Shown here one piece after another: positions 36,501 to 46,794 of a DNA stretch of 64,000 nucleotides. The stretch covers positions 186,001 through 250,000 of the forward strand of contig NW_027288512.1 in assembly GCF_037038585.1 (NCBI RefSeq). The letters are read 5' to 3'. A model generated the notes under the pieces. The model did no database searches, had not been told where the DNA came from, and worked only from the letters and a program-made list of their open reading frames with translations. The position numbers were made by a program, and so were the translations under genes. The first letter of the stretch is position 1. Each line of letters begins with the position of its first letter. Origin of the DNA: Patagioenas fasciata (lineage: Eukaryota; Chordata; Aves; Columbiformes; Columbidae).

Positions 36501-39500
36501 CTTGGGACCCCCCTTGTCCCCAGGACCCGTTGTGACATCTTGGGGACCCCTATGTCACCAGAGCCCATTGTGATATCCTGGGGAGCCCCCTTTGTCCCCA
36601 GGGCCCATTGTGCACATCCTGTGGACCCCTCTTTGTCCCCAGGGCCCATTGTGATATCCTGGGGAGCCCTCTTTTTCCCCAGGGCCTACTGTGACATCCT
36701 GGGGACCCCCTTTGTCCCCCGGGCCCATTGTGACATCCTGAAGACCCCCTTTGTCCCCAGGGCCTATTGTGACATGCCAGGACCCCCCCTTTTCTCCAGG
36801 GCCCATTGTGACGTCCCAGGACCCCCTATTGTCCCCAGAGCCCATTGTGACATCCCAGGACCCCCCATTGTCCCCAGGCCCCATTATACACATCCTGGGG
36901 TCCCCCTTTATCCCCAGGGCCATTGTGACACCATGGGGACCCCCTTTGTCCCCAGGGCCCATTGTGACACCATGGGGACCCCCTTTATCCCCAGGGCCAT
37001 TGTGACACCATGGGGACCCCCTTTGTCCCCAGGGCCCATTGTGACACCATGGGGTCCCCCTTTATCCCCAGGGCCATTGTGACACCATGGGGACCCCCTT
37101 TATCCCCAGGGCCATTGTGATACCATGGGGACCCCCTTTGTCCCCAGGACCCATTGTGACGTCCCAGGATGCCCCATTGTCCCCTGGGCCCATTGTGAAA
37201 TCATGGGGACCCCCTTTGTCCCCAGGGCCTATTGTGACATCCCAGGACCCCCCATTGTCCCCAGGGCCCATTGTGACACCGTGGAGACCCTCCTTGTCCT
37301 CAGGGCCCATTATGACATTCAGGGGACTCCTCTTTGTCCCCAGGGCCTATTGTGACATCCTGGGGACCCCCCTTTACTCCAGGGCCCATTGTGACGTCCC
37401 AGGACCCCCTATTGTTCCCAGGGCCCATTGTGACATTCTGGGGACCCCAAATGTCCCCAGGGCCCATTGTGACATTCTGGGGACCCCTCTTTGTCCCCAG
37501 GGCCCATTGTGGCACCATGGGGACCCCCTTTGTCCCCAGGGCCCATTGTGACATCCCAGAACCCCAATTTGTCCTCAGGGCCCATTGTGACATCCTGGGG
37601 ACCCCCTTGTCCCCAGGGCCCATCGTGGCACCGAGGGGACCCCCCCCACCTAGTCCCCAGGGCCCATTGTGGCACCATGGACACCGCCTTTGTCCCCAGG
37701 GCCCATTGTGACATCCCAGGACCCCACCTTCTCCCCAGGGTCCCTTCTGACAGGGTGGGGACCCCCCTTTATCCCCAGGGCTCATTGTGACGTCCCAGGA
37801 CCCCTCGTTGTCCCCAGTGCCCATTGTGACATCCTGGGGACCCCACTTCTTTCCAGGACCCATTGTGGCATTCTGGGGACTTCCTTTGTCCCCAGGGCCC
37901 ATTGTGACATCCTGGAGACCCCCTTTATCCCCAGAGCTCGTTGTCGCACCATGGGGACCCCCTTTGTCACTGGGGCCCATTGTGACATCCCAGGACCCCC
38001 CATTGTCCCCAGGGCCCACTGAGACATCCCGGCGACCACCCTTTGTCCCCAGGGCCCATTATGCACATTCAGGGGACACCCCTTTGTCCCCAAGGCCCAT
38101 TGTGACATCCTGGGGAGACCCCATTGTCCCCAAGGCCCATTGTGGCACCATGGGGACCCCCTTTGTCCCCAGTGCCCATTGTGACATCCTGGGGACCACC
38201 TGTGTCCCCAGGGCCCATTGTGACATCCTGGGGACCCCCTTGTCCCCAGTGTCCATTGTGGCATCCTGGGACCCCCGTTGTCCCCAGGGCCCATTGTGGC
38301 ACCATGTGGACCCCCTTTTTCCCGAGGGCCCATTATAACGTCCCAGGACCCCCCATTGTCCCCTGGGCCCATAGTGACATCCTGGGGTCCCCCTTTTGTC
38401 CCCTGGGCCCATTGTGACACTGTGGGGATCTCCTTTGTCCCCAGGGACCATTGTGACACTGTGGGGACCCCCTTTGTCCCCAGGGCCCATTGTGACATCC
38501 TGGGGAATCCCTTTGTCTCCAGGGCCCATTGTGACGTCCCAGGACCCTGCTTTGTCCCCGGGGCCCATTGTGACATCCTGGGGAACCGCTTTGTCCCCAG
38601 GGTCCATTGTGACACCATGGGGACCCCCTCTTGTCCCCAGGGCCCATCGTGGCACCGTGGGGACCCCCTTGTCACTGGGGACCCATTGTGACACTATGGG
38701 GACCCCCCTTTGTGCCCAGGGCCCATTGTAACATCCTGGGGACCCCCTTGCCTCCAGGGCCCCTTGTGACATCAAAGGATCACCCTTTGTCCCCAGGACC
38801 CATTGTGACATCCCAGGACCCCACTTACTCCCCAGGGCCCATTGTGGCACCATGAGGACCCCCTTTGTCACTGGTGCCCATTGTGACATCCCAGGACCCC
38901 CCATTGTCTGCAGAGCCCATTGTGACACTATAGGGACCCCCCTTGTCTCTGAGGAGCCATTGTGACACCATGGGCACCTCCCCTTGTCGTCAGAGCCCAT
39001 CGTGACATCCCAAAACCCCCAATTGTCTCCAGGGCCCATTGTGACATCCTGGGGACCTCCCTTTCTCCCCAGGGCCCATTGTGACGTTCCAGGAACCCCC
39101 ATTGTCCTCAGGGCCCATTGTGACATTCAGGGGACCCCCTTTGTCTTCAGGGCCCATTGTGACACCATAGAGACCCCATTTGTCACTCGGGCCCATTGTG
39201 ACATCCTAGGACCCCCCATTGTCCCCAAGGCCCATTGCGACATCCTGGGGACCCCCCTTTGTCCTCAGGGCCCATTGTGACATTCAGGGCACCCCTCTTT
39301 GTCCCCAGGGCCCATTCTGATACCATGGGGACCACTTTGTCCCCAGGGCCCACTGTGACATCCTGGGGACGCCCTTTGTCCCCAGGGCCCATTTTGACAC
39401 CATGTGCACCCCCCTTTGTGCACAGGGCCGATTGTGACATCCTGGGGACCCTCTTTGTCCCCAGGGCCCATTGTGACATCCTGGGGACACCCCATTGTCT

Positions 39501-39900
39501 CCAGGGCCCATTGTGAACATCCTGGGGACCCCCTTGTCCCCAGGGCCCATCGTGGCACCGTGGGGACCCCCCGTTGTCCCCAGGGCCTATAGTGACACCG
39601 TGGGTACCCCCTTTGTCCCCAGTGCCCATTGTGACATCCTGGGGACCCCCCTTGTCCCCAGGGCTTATTGTGACATCCTGGGGACCGCCTTTGTCCCCAG
39701 GGCCCATTGTGACATCCCAGGACCCCAAGTTGTCCCCAGGGACCATTGTGACACCGTGGGGACCCCCTTTGTCCTCAGGGCCCGTTGTGAACATCCTGGG
39801 GACCCCCTTGTCCACACGACCCATCGTGGCACTGTGGGGACCCCCCGTTGTCCCCAGGGCCTATAGTGACACCGTGGGTCCCCCCTTTATCCCATGAGCC
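33560..39900 (-). repeat. Second higher-order duplication (about 5.29-kb offset)
   Basis: Variant order near 33342-34600 recurs near 38631-39900 at an offset of about 5289 (for example 33695/38984 and 33946/39235). Between these, 36200-37700 matches segments found in block A (about 4.6-5.6 kb, inverted). Boundaries are approximate. Confidence 0.7.
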
Positions 39901-40913
39901 CATTGTGACATCCTGGGGACCCCCTTGTCCCCAGGGCCCATTGTGACACCATGGGGATCGCCTTTGTCCCCGTGGCCCATTGTGACATCCCAGGACCCCG
40001 CGTTGTCCCCAGTGCCCATTCTGACATCCTGGGGACCCCCCTTGTCCCCAGGGCTTATTGTGACATCCTGGGGACCCCTTTGTCCCAGGGGCACATTGTG
40101 GCACCATGGGGACCCCCTTTATCCCCAGGGCCACTTGTGACATCCGGGGGACCCCCCTTGTCCCCAGGGCCGATTGTGAAATCCGGGGAACCCCCTGGTC
40201 TCCAGGGCCCATAGTGGTACCGTGGGGACTCGTCCTGTCACTTGGGTCCATTGTGACACCATGGGGACCCCGCCTTTGTCCCCAGTACCCATTGTGACAT
40301 CCTGGGGACCCCTTTGTCCCCGGGGCCCATTGTGACATCCTGGGGACCCCCCTTTGTCCCCAAGGCCCATTGTGACACCGTGGGGACCCCACTTCTTTCC
40401 AGGCCCCATTGTGGCATTCTGGGGACTTCCTTTGTCCCCAGGGCCCATTGTGACATCCTGGAGACCCCCTTTATCCCCAGAGCTCGTTGTTGCACCATGG
40501 GGACCCCCTTTGTCACTGGGGCCCATTGTGACATCCCAGGACCCCCCATTGTCCCCAGGGCCCATTGTGACACCGTGGGGACCCCGCCTTTTCCCCAGGG
40601 CCCATTGTGACGTCTCAGGACCCCCTTTGTCCCCAGGGCCCACTGTGACACCATGGGGACCCCCTTTGTCCTCTGGGCCCATTGTGACATTCCAGGACCC
40701 CACTTTGTCCCCAGGGCCCATTGTGACAATTAAGGGACCCCCTTTGTCCCCAGGGCCCATTTTGACATCCCAGGACCCCACTTTGTCCCCAGTGCTCATT
40801 GTGAAATTCTGGGGACCCCCCTTGTCCTCAGGGCTCATTGTGACAGCCGAGGACCTTACTTTGTCCCCAGGGCCCATTGTGACATCCCAGGACCCCCCAC
40901 TGTCTCCAGTGCC

Positions 40914-41008
40914 CAGTGTTCAGTGTTCATTGGTTACTGGCCTTTTGCATTTGTTAGTATTTGGTTTATTATTTGTGAACGTTTTCTTGCAATAGTTGAG
41001 CCTTGCAG
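40914..41008 (+). repeat. Dispersed 95-bp repeat, copy 1
   Basis: This non-satellite stretch (TTCATTGGTTACTGGCCTTT, then GTTTTCTTGCAATAGTTGAG) begins exactly where array B ends. It is about 80% identical to the reverse complement of 45062-45156. It contains a CCAAT-type ATTGG. It may be a fragment of an interspersed element such as an LTR; I could not assign it to a family. Confidence 0.75.
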
Positions 41009-41720
41009 TAGCCAGCAGGCTCTGATTTAGGAGAAACATGGATGATCATTTTTTGCCCTGGTGCTCCATGCTCCCACGTTAGTGTGGGTTTCCTTTTGTG
41101 TGTGTGAGAGGTCTCCTGGTCAGAAGGCCCTGAGAGGCCCCGTGTTGGTCCATCTGGTCCTTGAGGGGTGTTGCATGTGGCCTGGACACAGTAGTTTGGA
41201 AGCTGCCAGGTCCCAGACAAGGGGTCTGCAGCCCCTCTGCAGCTTTGGCAATTTCAGCATGCGTCTGGGTCCCGTGTTGTTGCCTGACCCCCGTCCAGGC
41301 GCTGCAGGTCATTTCACAACGTGAAATGGAAACGCTTTTCCTTTCTGCTCGATTCCAGCCGTCCCTGTAGGCAGCGGCTCCTTGACTGCTTCACCTGAGT
41401 GTGTCCGTGAGCCTCGGGGCGATCCCACAGGTACGACCTGGGAACAAATGAGCGTTTCCATGTTAATTTTCCGTTCCTGTGAAATTTAGCTTGCTGCTTT
41501 CTTGGCTGACGCTCGGTCACGCAGAGGGGAAGTGGGTCCAGCTCAGTGCTGTGCCCCAGAGGGCTCTGCCTTGCAAAGCTCTTTGCCAACTGCTCCGTCT
41601 CTGCGCCGCTCGCAGTGCCGGCTGCCGAGGCAGCAGCAGGTTGGGGCTGAGTTTAGAGCTGGGTGAGCTCCAGGGAGTCCTTTCTCCTGACAGCTCCAGG
41701 CCTGCTTAGTGGCCACTGAG
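41009..41720. other. Unique sequence, no gene recognised
   Basis: About 700 bases of moderate-GC, non-repetitive sequence lie between array B and the telomere-like block. Small open frames of 60-90 codons exist on both strands, but none has convincing start context, splice borders or recognisable content. Confidence 0.6.
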
Positions 41721-42158
41721 TTTGGGTTTGGGTTAGGGTTAGGCTTAGGTTTTGGAGTTTGGGTTAGGGTTAGGCTTAGGAGTTTGGGTTAGGCTTAGTC
41801 TTAAGCTTAGGAGTTTGGTTTAGGCTTAGACTTAGGGTTAGGAGTTTGAGTTAGGATTTAGGGTTAGTCTTAAGGCTAGGAGTTTGGGTTAGGGTTAGGA
41901 GTTTCCGTTAGGGTTAGGCTTAGTGTTAGGAGTTTGGCTTAGGCGTCTGGGTTGGGCTTAGGCGTCTGGGTTGGGCTTAGGCTTAGAGTTAGGAGTTTGG
42001 GTTAGGGTTAAGGGATTGGGATAAGGGTTAAGAGATTGGGTTAGGGTTAAGGGATTGGGTTAGGATTGGGTTTAGGGTTAGGAATTAGGCTTAGGTTTAG
42101 GATTAGGATTAGCGTTATGGTCTGGGTTAGGAGTTGGGGTTAGGAGTTGGGGTTAGGA
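41721..42158 (+). repeat. Degenerate telomere-like (TTAGGG) repeats
   Basis: GGGTTAGGGTTAGG alternates with degenerate forms (GGCTTAGG, GGAGTTTGGGTTAGG, AGGGATTGGG) for about 440 bases, TTAGGG-strand forward. It abuts the small forward 39-bp block at AATCTTAACCCTCGACAGGG. It looks like an interstitial or subtelomeric remnant. The degeneracy argues that it is not an active chromosome end. Confidence 0.9.
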
Positions 42159-42752
42159 ATCTTAACCCTCGACAGGGACAAAGGGGGTCCCCAGGATGTC
42201 ACAATGGGCCCTGGGGACAACATGGGGCCCTGGGAATTCACAATGGGCCCTGGGGACAAAGAGGGGTCCTCTGAATGTCACAATGGGCCCTGGGGACAAA
42301 TGGGGGTCCCGATGGTGTCACAATGGGCCCTGGGGACAAAGTAAGGTCCTGGAATGTCACAATGGGACCCAGTAACAAAGGGGGTCCCCATGGTGCGAAA
42401 ATGGGCCCTGGGGACAAAGGGGGTCCCTAGGATGTCACAATGGGCTCTGGGGACAATGGGGGGTCCTGGGATGTCACAATGGGCCCTGGGGACAAGGGGG
42501 TCCCCCGAATATCACAATGGGCCCTGGGGACAAAGGGGGTCCCCACGGTGTCCCAATGATCCCTGGGGACAATGGGGGGTCCTAGGAAGTCACAATGCGC
42601 CCAGGGGAGAAAGCGGGGTCCTGGGATGTCACAATGGGCCCTGGGGACAAGGGGGAGTCATGGGACGTCCAATGGGCCCTGGGGACAAAGGGGGTCCCCA
42701 GGATGTCACAATGGGCTCTGGGGACAAGGCGGGGTCCCCATGGTGTCACAAA
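42159..42752 (+). repeat. 39-bp minisatellite, small forward block C
   Basis: About 15 forward-oriented units (CACAATGGGCCCTGGGGACA) start right after the telomere-like block. The join ATCTTAACCCTCGACA nearly equals the join at the end of block A (ATCTTAACCCTTGACA at 9978). It ends at about 42752, followed by a CR1 fragment. Confidence 0.95.
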
Positions 42753-42770
42753 ACAACGTCCTCAGGGATA

Positions 42771-42879
42771 CGGGTCAGTGCCAGGGGTGGGTTATGCTTG
42801 GCCTCCATGACCTCGAGGGTCTTTTCCAACCAAAATGAGTTTTTAGGGTTTATCCCAAATGATGGGAACCCCCGCTTCC
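42771..42879 (+). mobile_element. CR1-like LINE 3' end fragment
   Basis: GGTTATGCTTGGCCTCCATG followed by ACCTCGAGGGTCTTTTCCAA and CCAAAATGA resembles the conserved 3' untranslated end of avian CR1 elements (a dyad near GATCTTGAGGGTCTTTTCCAACC). No coding part remains. The tail AGTTTTTAGGGTTTATCCC continues into sequence repeated in opposite orientation at 43743-43810. Confidence 0.7.
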
Positions 42880-42960
42880 AGCTCTGCTCTTCACCAAACA
42901 CCTTTTAGAGGATGAAGAGGAAGGAGACGCAACACCTCAGCATACGGAGGGTCTTCCCCA

Positions 42961-43095
42961 AAGGGGTGGTCTGGGGTATCCAAAACACAAGGGGTGGTGT
43001 GGGCATCCGAAGCACAAGGGGTGGTCTGGGGTATCCAAAACACAAGGGGTGGTGTGGGCATCCGAAGCACAAGGGGTGGTCTGGGGTATCCAAAG
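42961..43095. repeat. 27-bp repeat (54-bp dimer)
   Basis: Five tandem 27-bp units alternate between two versions: CACAAGGGGTGGTCTGGGGT + ATCCAAA and CACAAGGGGTGGTGTGGGC + ATCCGAAG. The array directly abuts the acidic coding fragment on the minus strand and appears to have grown from its edge (GGTATCCAAAG). Confidence 0.9.
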
Positions 43096-43243
43096 CTCTC
43101 CTGGAGCGACTGCTGCTTCTTCTTGCTTTCCATCAGCTTCTTGATGTCTTCCTGCGTGGGGACACGCTCGTCATCTTCGTCATCTTCGTCATCTTCGTCA
43201 TCTTCGTCATCTTCGTCATCTTCGCCATCAGATTCCGAGGATT
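43096..43243 (-). CDS. Gene fragment with Asp/Glu-rich run (minus-strand exon)
   Basis: On the minus strand an acceptor (TTCTCTCTGTTCGCTCCTCC then AG, ending at 43244) opens into a frame reading SSESDGEDDEDDEDD... with the acidic GATGACGAA run repeated, then ERVPTQEDIKKLMESKKKQQ and SLQESF. This looks like a real internal exon: acidic linker plus a Lys-rich helical segment, common in nucleolar and chromatin proteins. I do not recognise the family. No GT donor follows at the 3' border, where the 27-bp repeat takes over (reading on through GYPRPPLVL repeats to a stop near 42891), so it is probably a decayed or truncated piece. The acidic run is itself a 9-bp microsatellite that could mimic coding. 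Confidence 0.4.
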
Positions 43244-43593
43244 CTGGAGGAGCGAACAGAGAGAAATGGGCTGGGGAGGGTCCAGCACCGGCCCTGGCTC
43301 TTCCTGCCCAGCATCCCAGGCCCATCCCCAGCTGCTCCAGCTTCATCCAAAAGAGGTGGCGAGCTCCAAAAACTCAGTGGCTCCTCCAAGAGCGTCCAAT
43401 GGGAAGAGGCCCCAGGCAGAGAAGTCGTGGGCTCAAAGGAAAGCACCACGTTGCGAGGATCTCCAGAGGATCCCTGGCCTGCTCCAGAAGATCCCCATCA
43501 TCAACAAGGTGAGGTCGTCCATGTTGTTTTCAAAGGCGAGGAGGAGCTCAAGGGCCCTCAGCATCGGGGCTCGCGTGCGGTTATGAGAGGGCA
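43244..43593. other. Unique sequence flanking the gene fragment
   Basis: This is unique GC-rich DNA. A strong + strand donor-like site, ATCAACAAG/GTGAGG, lies at 43509. On the minus strand an ATG at 43565 starts MLRALELLLAFENNMDDLT and stays open to a stop after about 40 codons. Either strand could carry an exon of the decayed gene, but I see no acceptor that settles it. Confidence 0.35.
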
Positions 43594-43746
43594 AGGAGGG
43601 AAGGAAGGAGGGAAGGAAGGAGGGAAGGAAGGAGGGAAGGAAGGAAGGAAGGAAGGAAGGAAGGAAGGAAGGAAGGAAGGAAGGAAGGAAGGAAGGAAGG
43701 AAGGAAGGAAGGAAGGAAGGAAGGAAGGAAGGAAGGAAGGAAGGAA
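43594..43746 (+). repeat. GGAA microsatellite
   Basis: About 150 bases are (GGAA)n with early GGAGGGAA variants, ending at GGAACC. GGAA arrays are dense ETS-family core motifs. No function can be inferred from the sequence alone. Confidence 0.97.
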
Positions 43747-43810
43747 CCGGGGGTTCCCATCATTTGGGATAAACCCTAAAAACTCATTAATCACTTTGGT
43801 TGGAAAAAAG
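43743..43810 (-). mobile_element. CR1-like 3' end fragment, inverted copy
   Basis: On the minus strand it reads CTTTTTTCCAACCAAAGTGA, ATGAGTTTTTAGGGTTTATC and CCAAATGATGGGAACCCCCG, matching 42821-42879 in inverted orientation with a small indel. The two copies enclose the 27-bp repeat, the acidic gene fragment and the GGAA tract. Confidence 0.7.
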
Positions 43811-43819
43811 CACCCACCT

Positions 43820-45056
43820 CCATAGGACCCCATAGGGACCCATAGAGACCATAGAGGCCCATAGGGAGCCACAGAGCCCCATGGAACCCCATAGAGACCC
43901 ATAGGGACCGTAAAGCCTGTAGAGACCCATAGGGACCCATAGAGACCCATAGAGCTCCATAGGACCCCATAGGGACCCATAGAGACCATAGAGGCCCATA
44001 GGGAGCCGCAGAGCCCCATGGAACCCCATAGGGACCCATAGAGACCCAAAGGGACCCATAGGGACCCATAGAGACCATAGAGACCCATAGGGACCCATAG
44101 GGACCGTAGAGCCTGTAGAGACCCATAGGGACCCATAGAGCTCCATAGGACCCCATAGGGACCCATAGAGACCATAGAGGCCCATAGGGAGCCACAGAGC
44201 CCCATGGAACCCCATAGGGACCCATAGAGACCCAAAGGGACCCATAGGGACCCATAGAGACCATAGAGACCCATAGGGACCCATAGGGACCGTAGAGCCT
44301 GTAGAGACCCATAGGGACCCATAGAGCTCCATAGGACCCCAGAGGGACACATAGAGACCATAGAGGCCCATAGGGAGCCACAGAGCCCCATGGAACCCCA
44401 TAGAGACCCATAGGGACCGTAGAGCCTGTAGAGACCCATAGGGACCCATAGAGCTCCGTAGGACCCCATAGGGACCCATAGAGACCATAGAGGCCCATAG
44501 GGAGCCACAGAGCCCCATGGAACCCCATAGAGACCCATAGGGACCGTAGAGCCTGTAGAGACCCATAGGGACCCATAGAGCTCCGTAGGACCCCATAGGG
44601 ACCCATAGAGACCATAGAGGCCCATAGGGAGCCACAGAGCCCCATGGAACCCCATAGAGACCCATAGGGACCCATAGAGACCCAAAGGGACCCATAGAGA
44701 GGGAGGGTTTTAGGACCCTGGGGGTTCCATAGAGACCCATAGAGCATCAAGGAGCCCCATAGGGACCCATAGAGCCTGTAGAGACCCATAGAGACCCATA
44801 GGGACCCGTAGAGACCCATAGAGACCCATAGGGACCCATAGAGAGCCAAGGAGCCCCATAGAGACCCATTAAGACCCATAAGGACCCATAGGGACCCATA
44901 GGGACCCATAGAGCCCCATGGAGGCCCATAGGAAACCACAGAGCCCCATGGAACCCCATAGGGACCTAGAGAGCTCCATAGGGACCCATAGAGCTCCATA
45001 GGGACCCATAGAGCCCCATAGGGACCCATAGAGAGGGAGGGTTTTAGGACCCCGGG
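43820..45056. repeat. CCCATAGGGACCCATAGAGACC minisatellite
   Basis: The array is built on an 11-bp subunit (CCCATAGGGAC / CCCATAGAGAC) with a longer order of about 178 bases. The spacer GAGAGGGAGGGTTTTAGGAC, followed by a CGGGGGTTCC-like sequence, recurs at about 44696 and 45031. Long MGLYGSLW-type frames on the minus strand arise because that strand lacks stop trinucleotides, so they are not called. Confidence 0.95.
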
Positions 45057-45061
45057 GGTTC

Positions 45062-45156
45062 CTGCTGGGCTCAACTATGGCAAGAAAACCTTAACGAATA
45101 ATTAACCGAATATTAATGAATGCAAAAGGCCAGGAACCAATGAGGAGTGAGCACTG
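45062..45156 (-). repeat. Dispersed 95-bp repeat, copy 2 (inverted)
   Basis: The minus strand reads CTCATTGGTTCCTGGCCTTT and GTTTTCTTGCCATAGTTGAG, matching 40914-41008 at about 80% identity. Both copies start beside a satellite array. It looks like an old interspersed element fragment of unknown family. Confidence 0.75.
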
Positions 45157-45196
45157 AGCCCTGGGACAGCGGGGACAGGGACAGCGGGAATGCGAC

Positions 45197-46000
45197 CCTG
45201 GGACCCATTGACCCCATTGACTCCCATTGACCCCATTGACTGACTCCATTGACCCCCATTGATCCCCATTGACCGATTGACCCCCATTGACCCATTGACC
45301 CCATTGACCCCATTGACCCATTGATCCCCATTGCCCCCCATTGATCCCCATTGACCCATTGACCCATTGATCCCCATTGACCCCATTGACCCATTGACCC
45401 CATTGATCCCCATTGACCCATTGACCCCCATTGACCCCATTGACCCCATTGACCCCCATTGACCCCATTGACACCCATTGACCCCACTGACCCCATTGAC
45501 CCATTGATCCCCATTGACCCCCATTGAGTCATTGAGTCATTGACTTCATTGACCCCCCATTGCCCCCCATTGCCCCCCATTGATCACCATTGATCCCCAT
45601 TGCCCCCCATTGCCCCCCATTGCCCCCCATTGATCCCCATTGCCCCCATTGCCCCCATTGACCCATTGACCCCCATTGACCCCCATTGACCCCGTTGACC
45701 CATTGATCCCCATTGCCCCCCATTGACTCCCATTGCCCCCATTGACCCCATTGACCCATTGACCCATTGACCGCATTGACTCCCATTGCCCCCATTGACC
45801 CCATTGCCCCCCATTGTCCCATTGCCCCCCATTGCCCCCCACTGCCCCCATTGCCCCCCATTGCCCCCATTGTACCCACTGCCCCCATTGTCCCCCATTG
45901 TCCCCCATTGCCCCCCACTGACCCCATTGCCCCCCACTGACCCCATTGCCCCCCATTGACCCCATTGCCCCCCATTGCCCCCATTGTCCCATTTCAGGTA
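45197..46000. repeat. CCCATTGACCC / CCCATTGCCCC minisatellite
   Basis: Short units of 9-12 bases: 45197-45550 is mainly CCCATTGACC, and 45553-46000 is mainly CCCCCCATTGCC. The last part shares the word CCATTGTCCC with the 39-bp unit but lacks its remaining sequence, so I treat it as separate. Confidence 0.93.
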
Positions 46001-46049
46001 AAAGAGGACATAAACAAGAGAGAAAAAACAAAACACAACACATTTGGGT

Positions 46050-46195
46050 ACTCCTGGGTCCTTTGGGGCACTCCTGGGTCCCTCCTGAACTCCTGGGTCC
46101 TTTGGGGCACTCCTGGGTCCCTCCTGAACTCCTGGGTCCCTTGGGGCACTCCTGGGTCCCTTGGGGTACTCCTGGGTCCCTCCTGAACTCCCCAT
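46050..46195. repeat. CTCCTGGGTCCCTCCTGAAC repeat
   Basis: Units of about 14-28 bases alternate CTCCTGGGTCCCTCCTGAA and CTCCTGGGTCCTTTGGGGCA. A related stretch lies at 10021-10070 beside the inverted junction. The 50 bases before it (46001-46050) are a short A-rich unique segment. Confidence 0.88.
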
Positions 46196-46275
46196 AGACC
46201 CCCATAATTTCCCCCTTAGGGACCCAGGAGTGCCCCATAGTGACCCATAAGTGACTCATGGAGCCCCCTAAGTGT

Positions 46276-46558
46276 GTTCGGGTCCCTTCGGGTCCCTTCG
46301 GGTGAGTGCGGGCCCCACTCGGGTCCCTTCGGGTCCCTTCGGGTGTGTTCGGGTCCCACTCGGGTCCCTTCGGGTGCGTTCGGGTCCCTTCGGGTGCGTT
46401 CGGGTCCCTTCGGGTGCCTTCGGGTGCCTTCGGGTCCCCTCGGGTGCGTTCGGGCCCCACTCGGGTCCCTTCGGGTGCGTTCGGGTCCCTTCGGGTGCGT
46501 TCGGGTCCCTTCGGGTCCCCTCGGGTCCCTTCGGCTCCCTTCGTGTATCTTCGGCTCC
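46276..46558. repeat. TTCGGGTCCC minisatellite, left part
   Basis: Units of 10-20 bases contain TTCGGGTCCCTTCGGGTGCG. They are unusually rich in CpG for a satellite. The array is interrupted by the CpG promoter at 46560-46790 and resumes at 46795. Confidence 0.93.
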
Positions 46559-46794
46559 TCTCGGAGCCGCCTCCGCGCACGCCACGCACAGTGGGCGTGG
46601 CCACGCACCCCCCCCGCTTCCCATTGGCCGCCGCCTGAGGAAGGGGGCGTGGCCTCGCTCGCAGCCACCGCCGCGGCGGGAAACGATCGTGAGGCGGGAA
46701 AAGGGGAAGAAAGGGGGCGGGGGGAGGAAGAGGAGGGGCCGGGGGGGGAGCGGAACACGGGTTTTGGGGTAAAAAGGGGGGGATTTGGGAGTTT
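46559..46794. promoter_or_regulatory. CpG-island promoter inside the TCGGG array
   Basis: This is a non-repeat CpG-rich core with GTGGGCGTGGCC (about 46600), CCATTGGCC (46621, CCAAT box), GAAGGGGGCGTGGCC (about 46640) and GGCGGGAAA (E2F-like, about 46673 and 46693). It resembles the promoter at 11.8-11.95 kb in motif content. It could drive gene 2 to the right or be bidirectional. The start site is not visible. Confidence 0.5.

Larger units (their letters stand above)
16113..40913 (-). repeat. 39-bp minisatellite, reverse block B
   Basis: About 636 tandem copies of the same 39-bp unit lie in the opposite orientation (GGGCCCATTGTGACATCC then TGGGGACCCCCTTTGTCCCC). The first 1.8 kb (16113 to about 17860) follows, in mirror order, the variants of left block A from about 9970 back to 7560, with insertions and deletions. 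Beyond that it is a mosaic of segments matching other parts of block A. The centre consists of long higher-order repeats, listed separately. A run of about sixteen C occurs at 22891, with a shorter one at about 31378. Open frames (period 13 residues, PGPIVTSWGPPLS type) occur in several frames on both strands and are not called as genes. Confidence 0.97.

Noticed and set aside
41009..41720. Possible exons in the unique 0.7-kb segment
   Set aside because: No paired acceptor and donor with a consistent open frame could be found.
43558..45074. MGLYGSLWVSMG... frames up to 427 codons on the minus strand
   Set aside because: They arise from the CCCATAGGGAC satellite, whose minus strand lacks stop trinucleotides. 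Several frames are open at once.
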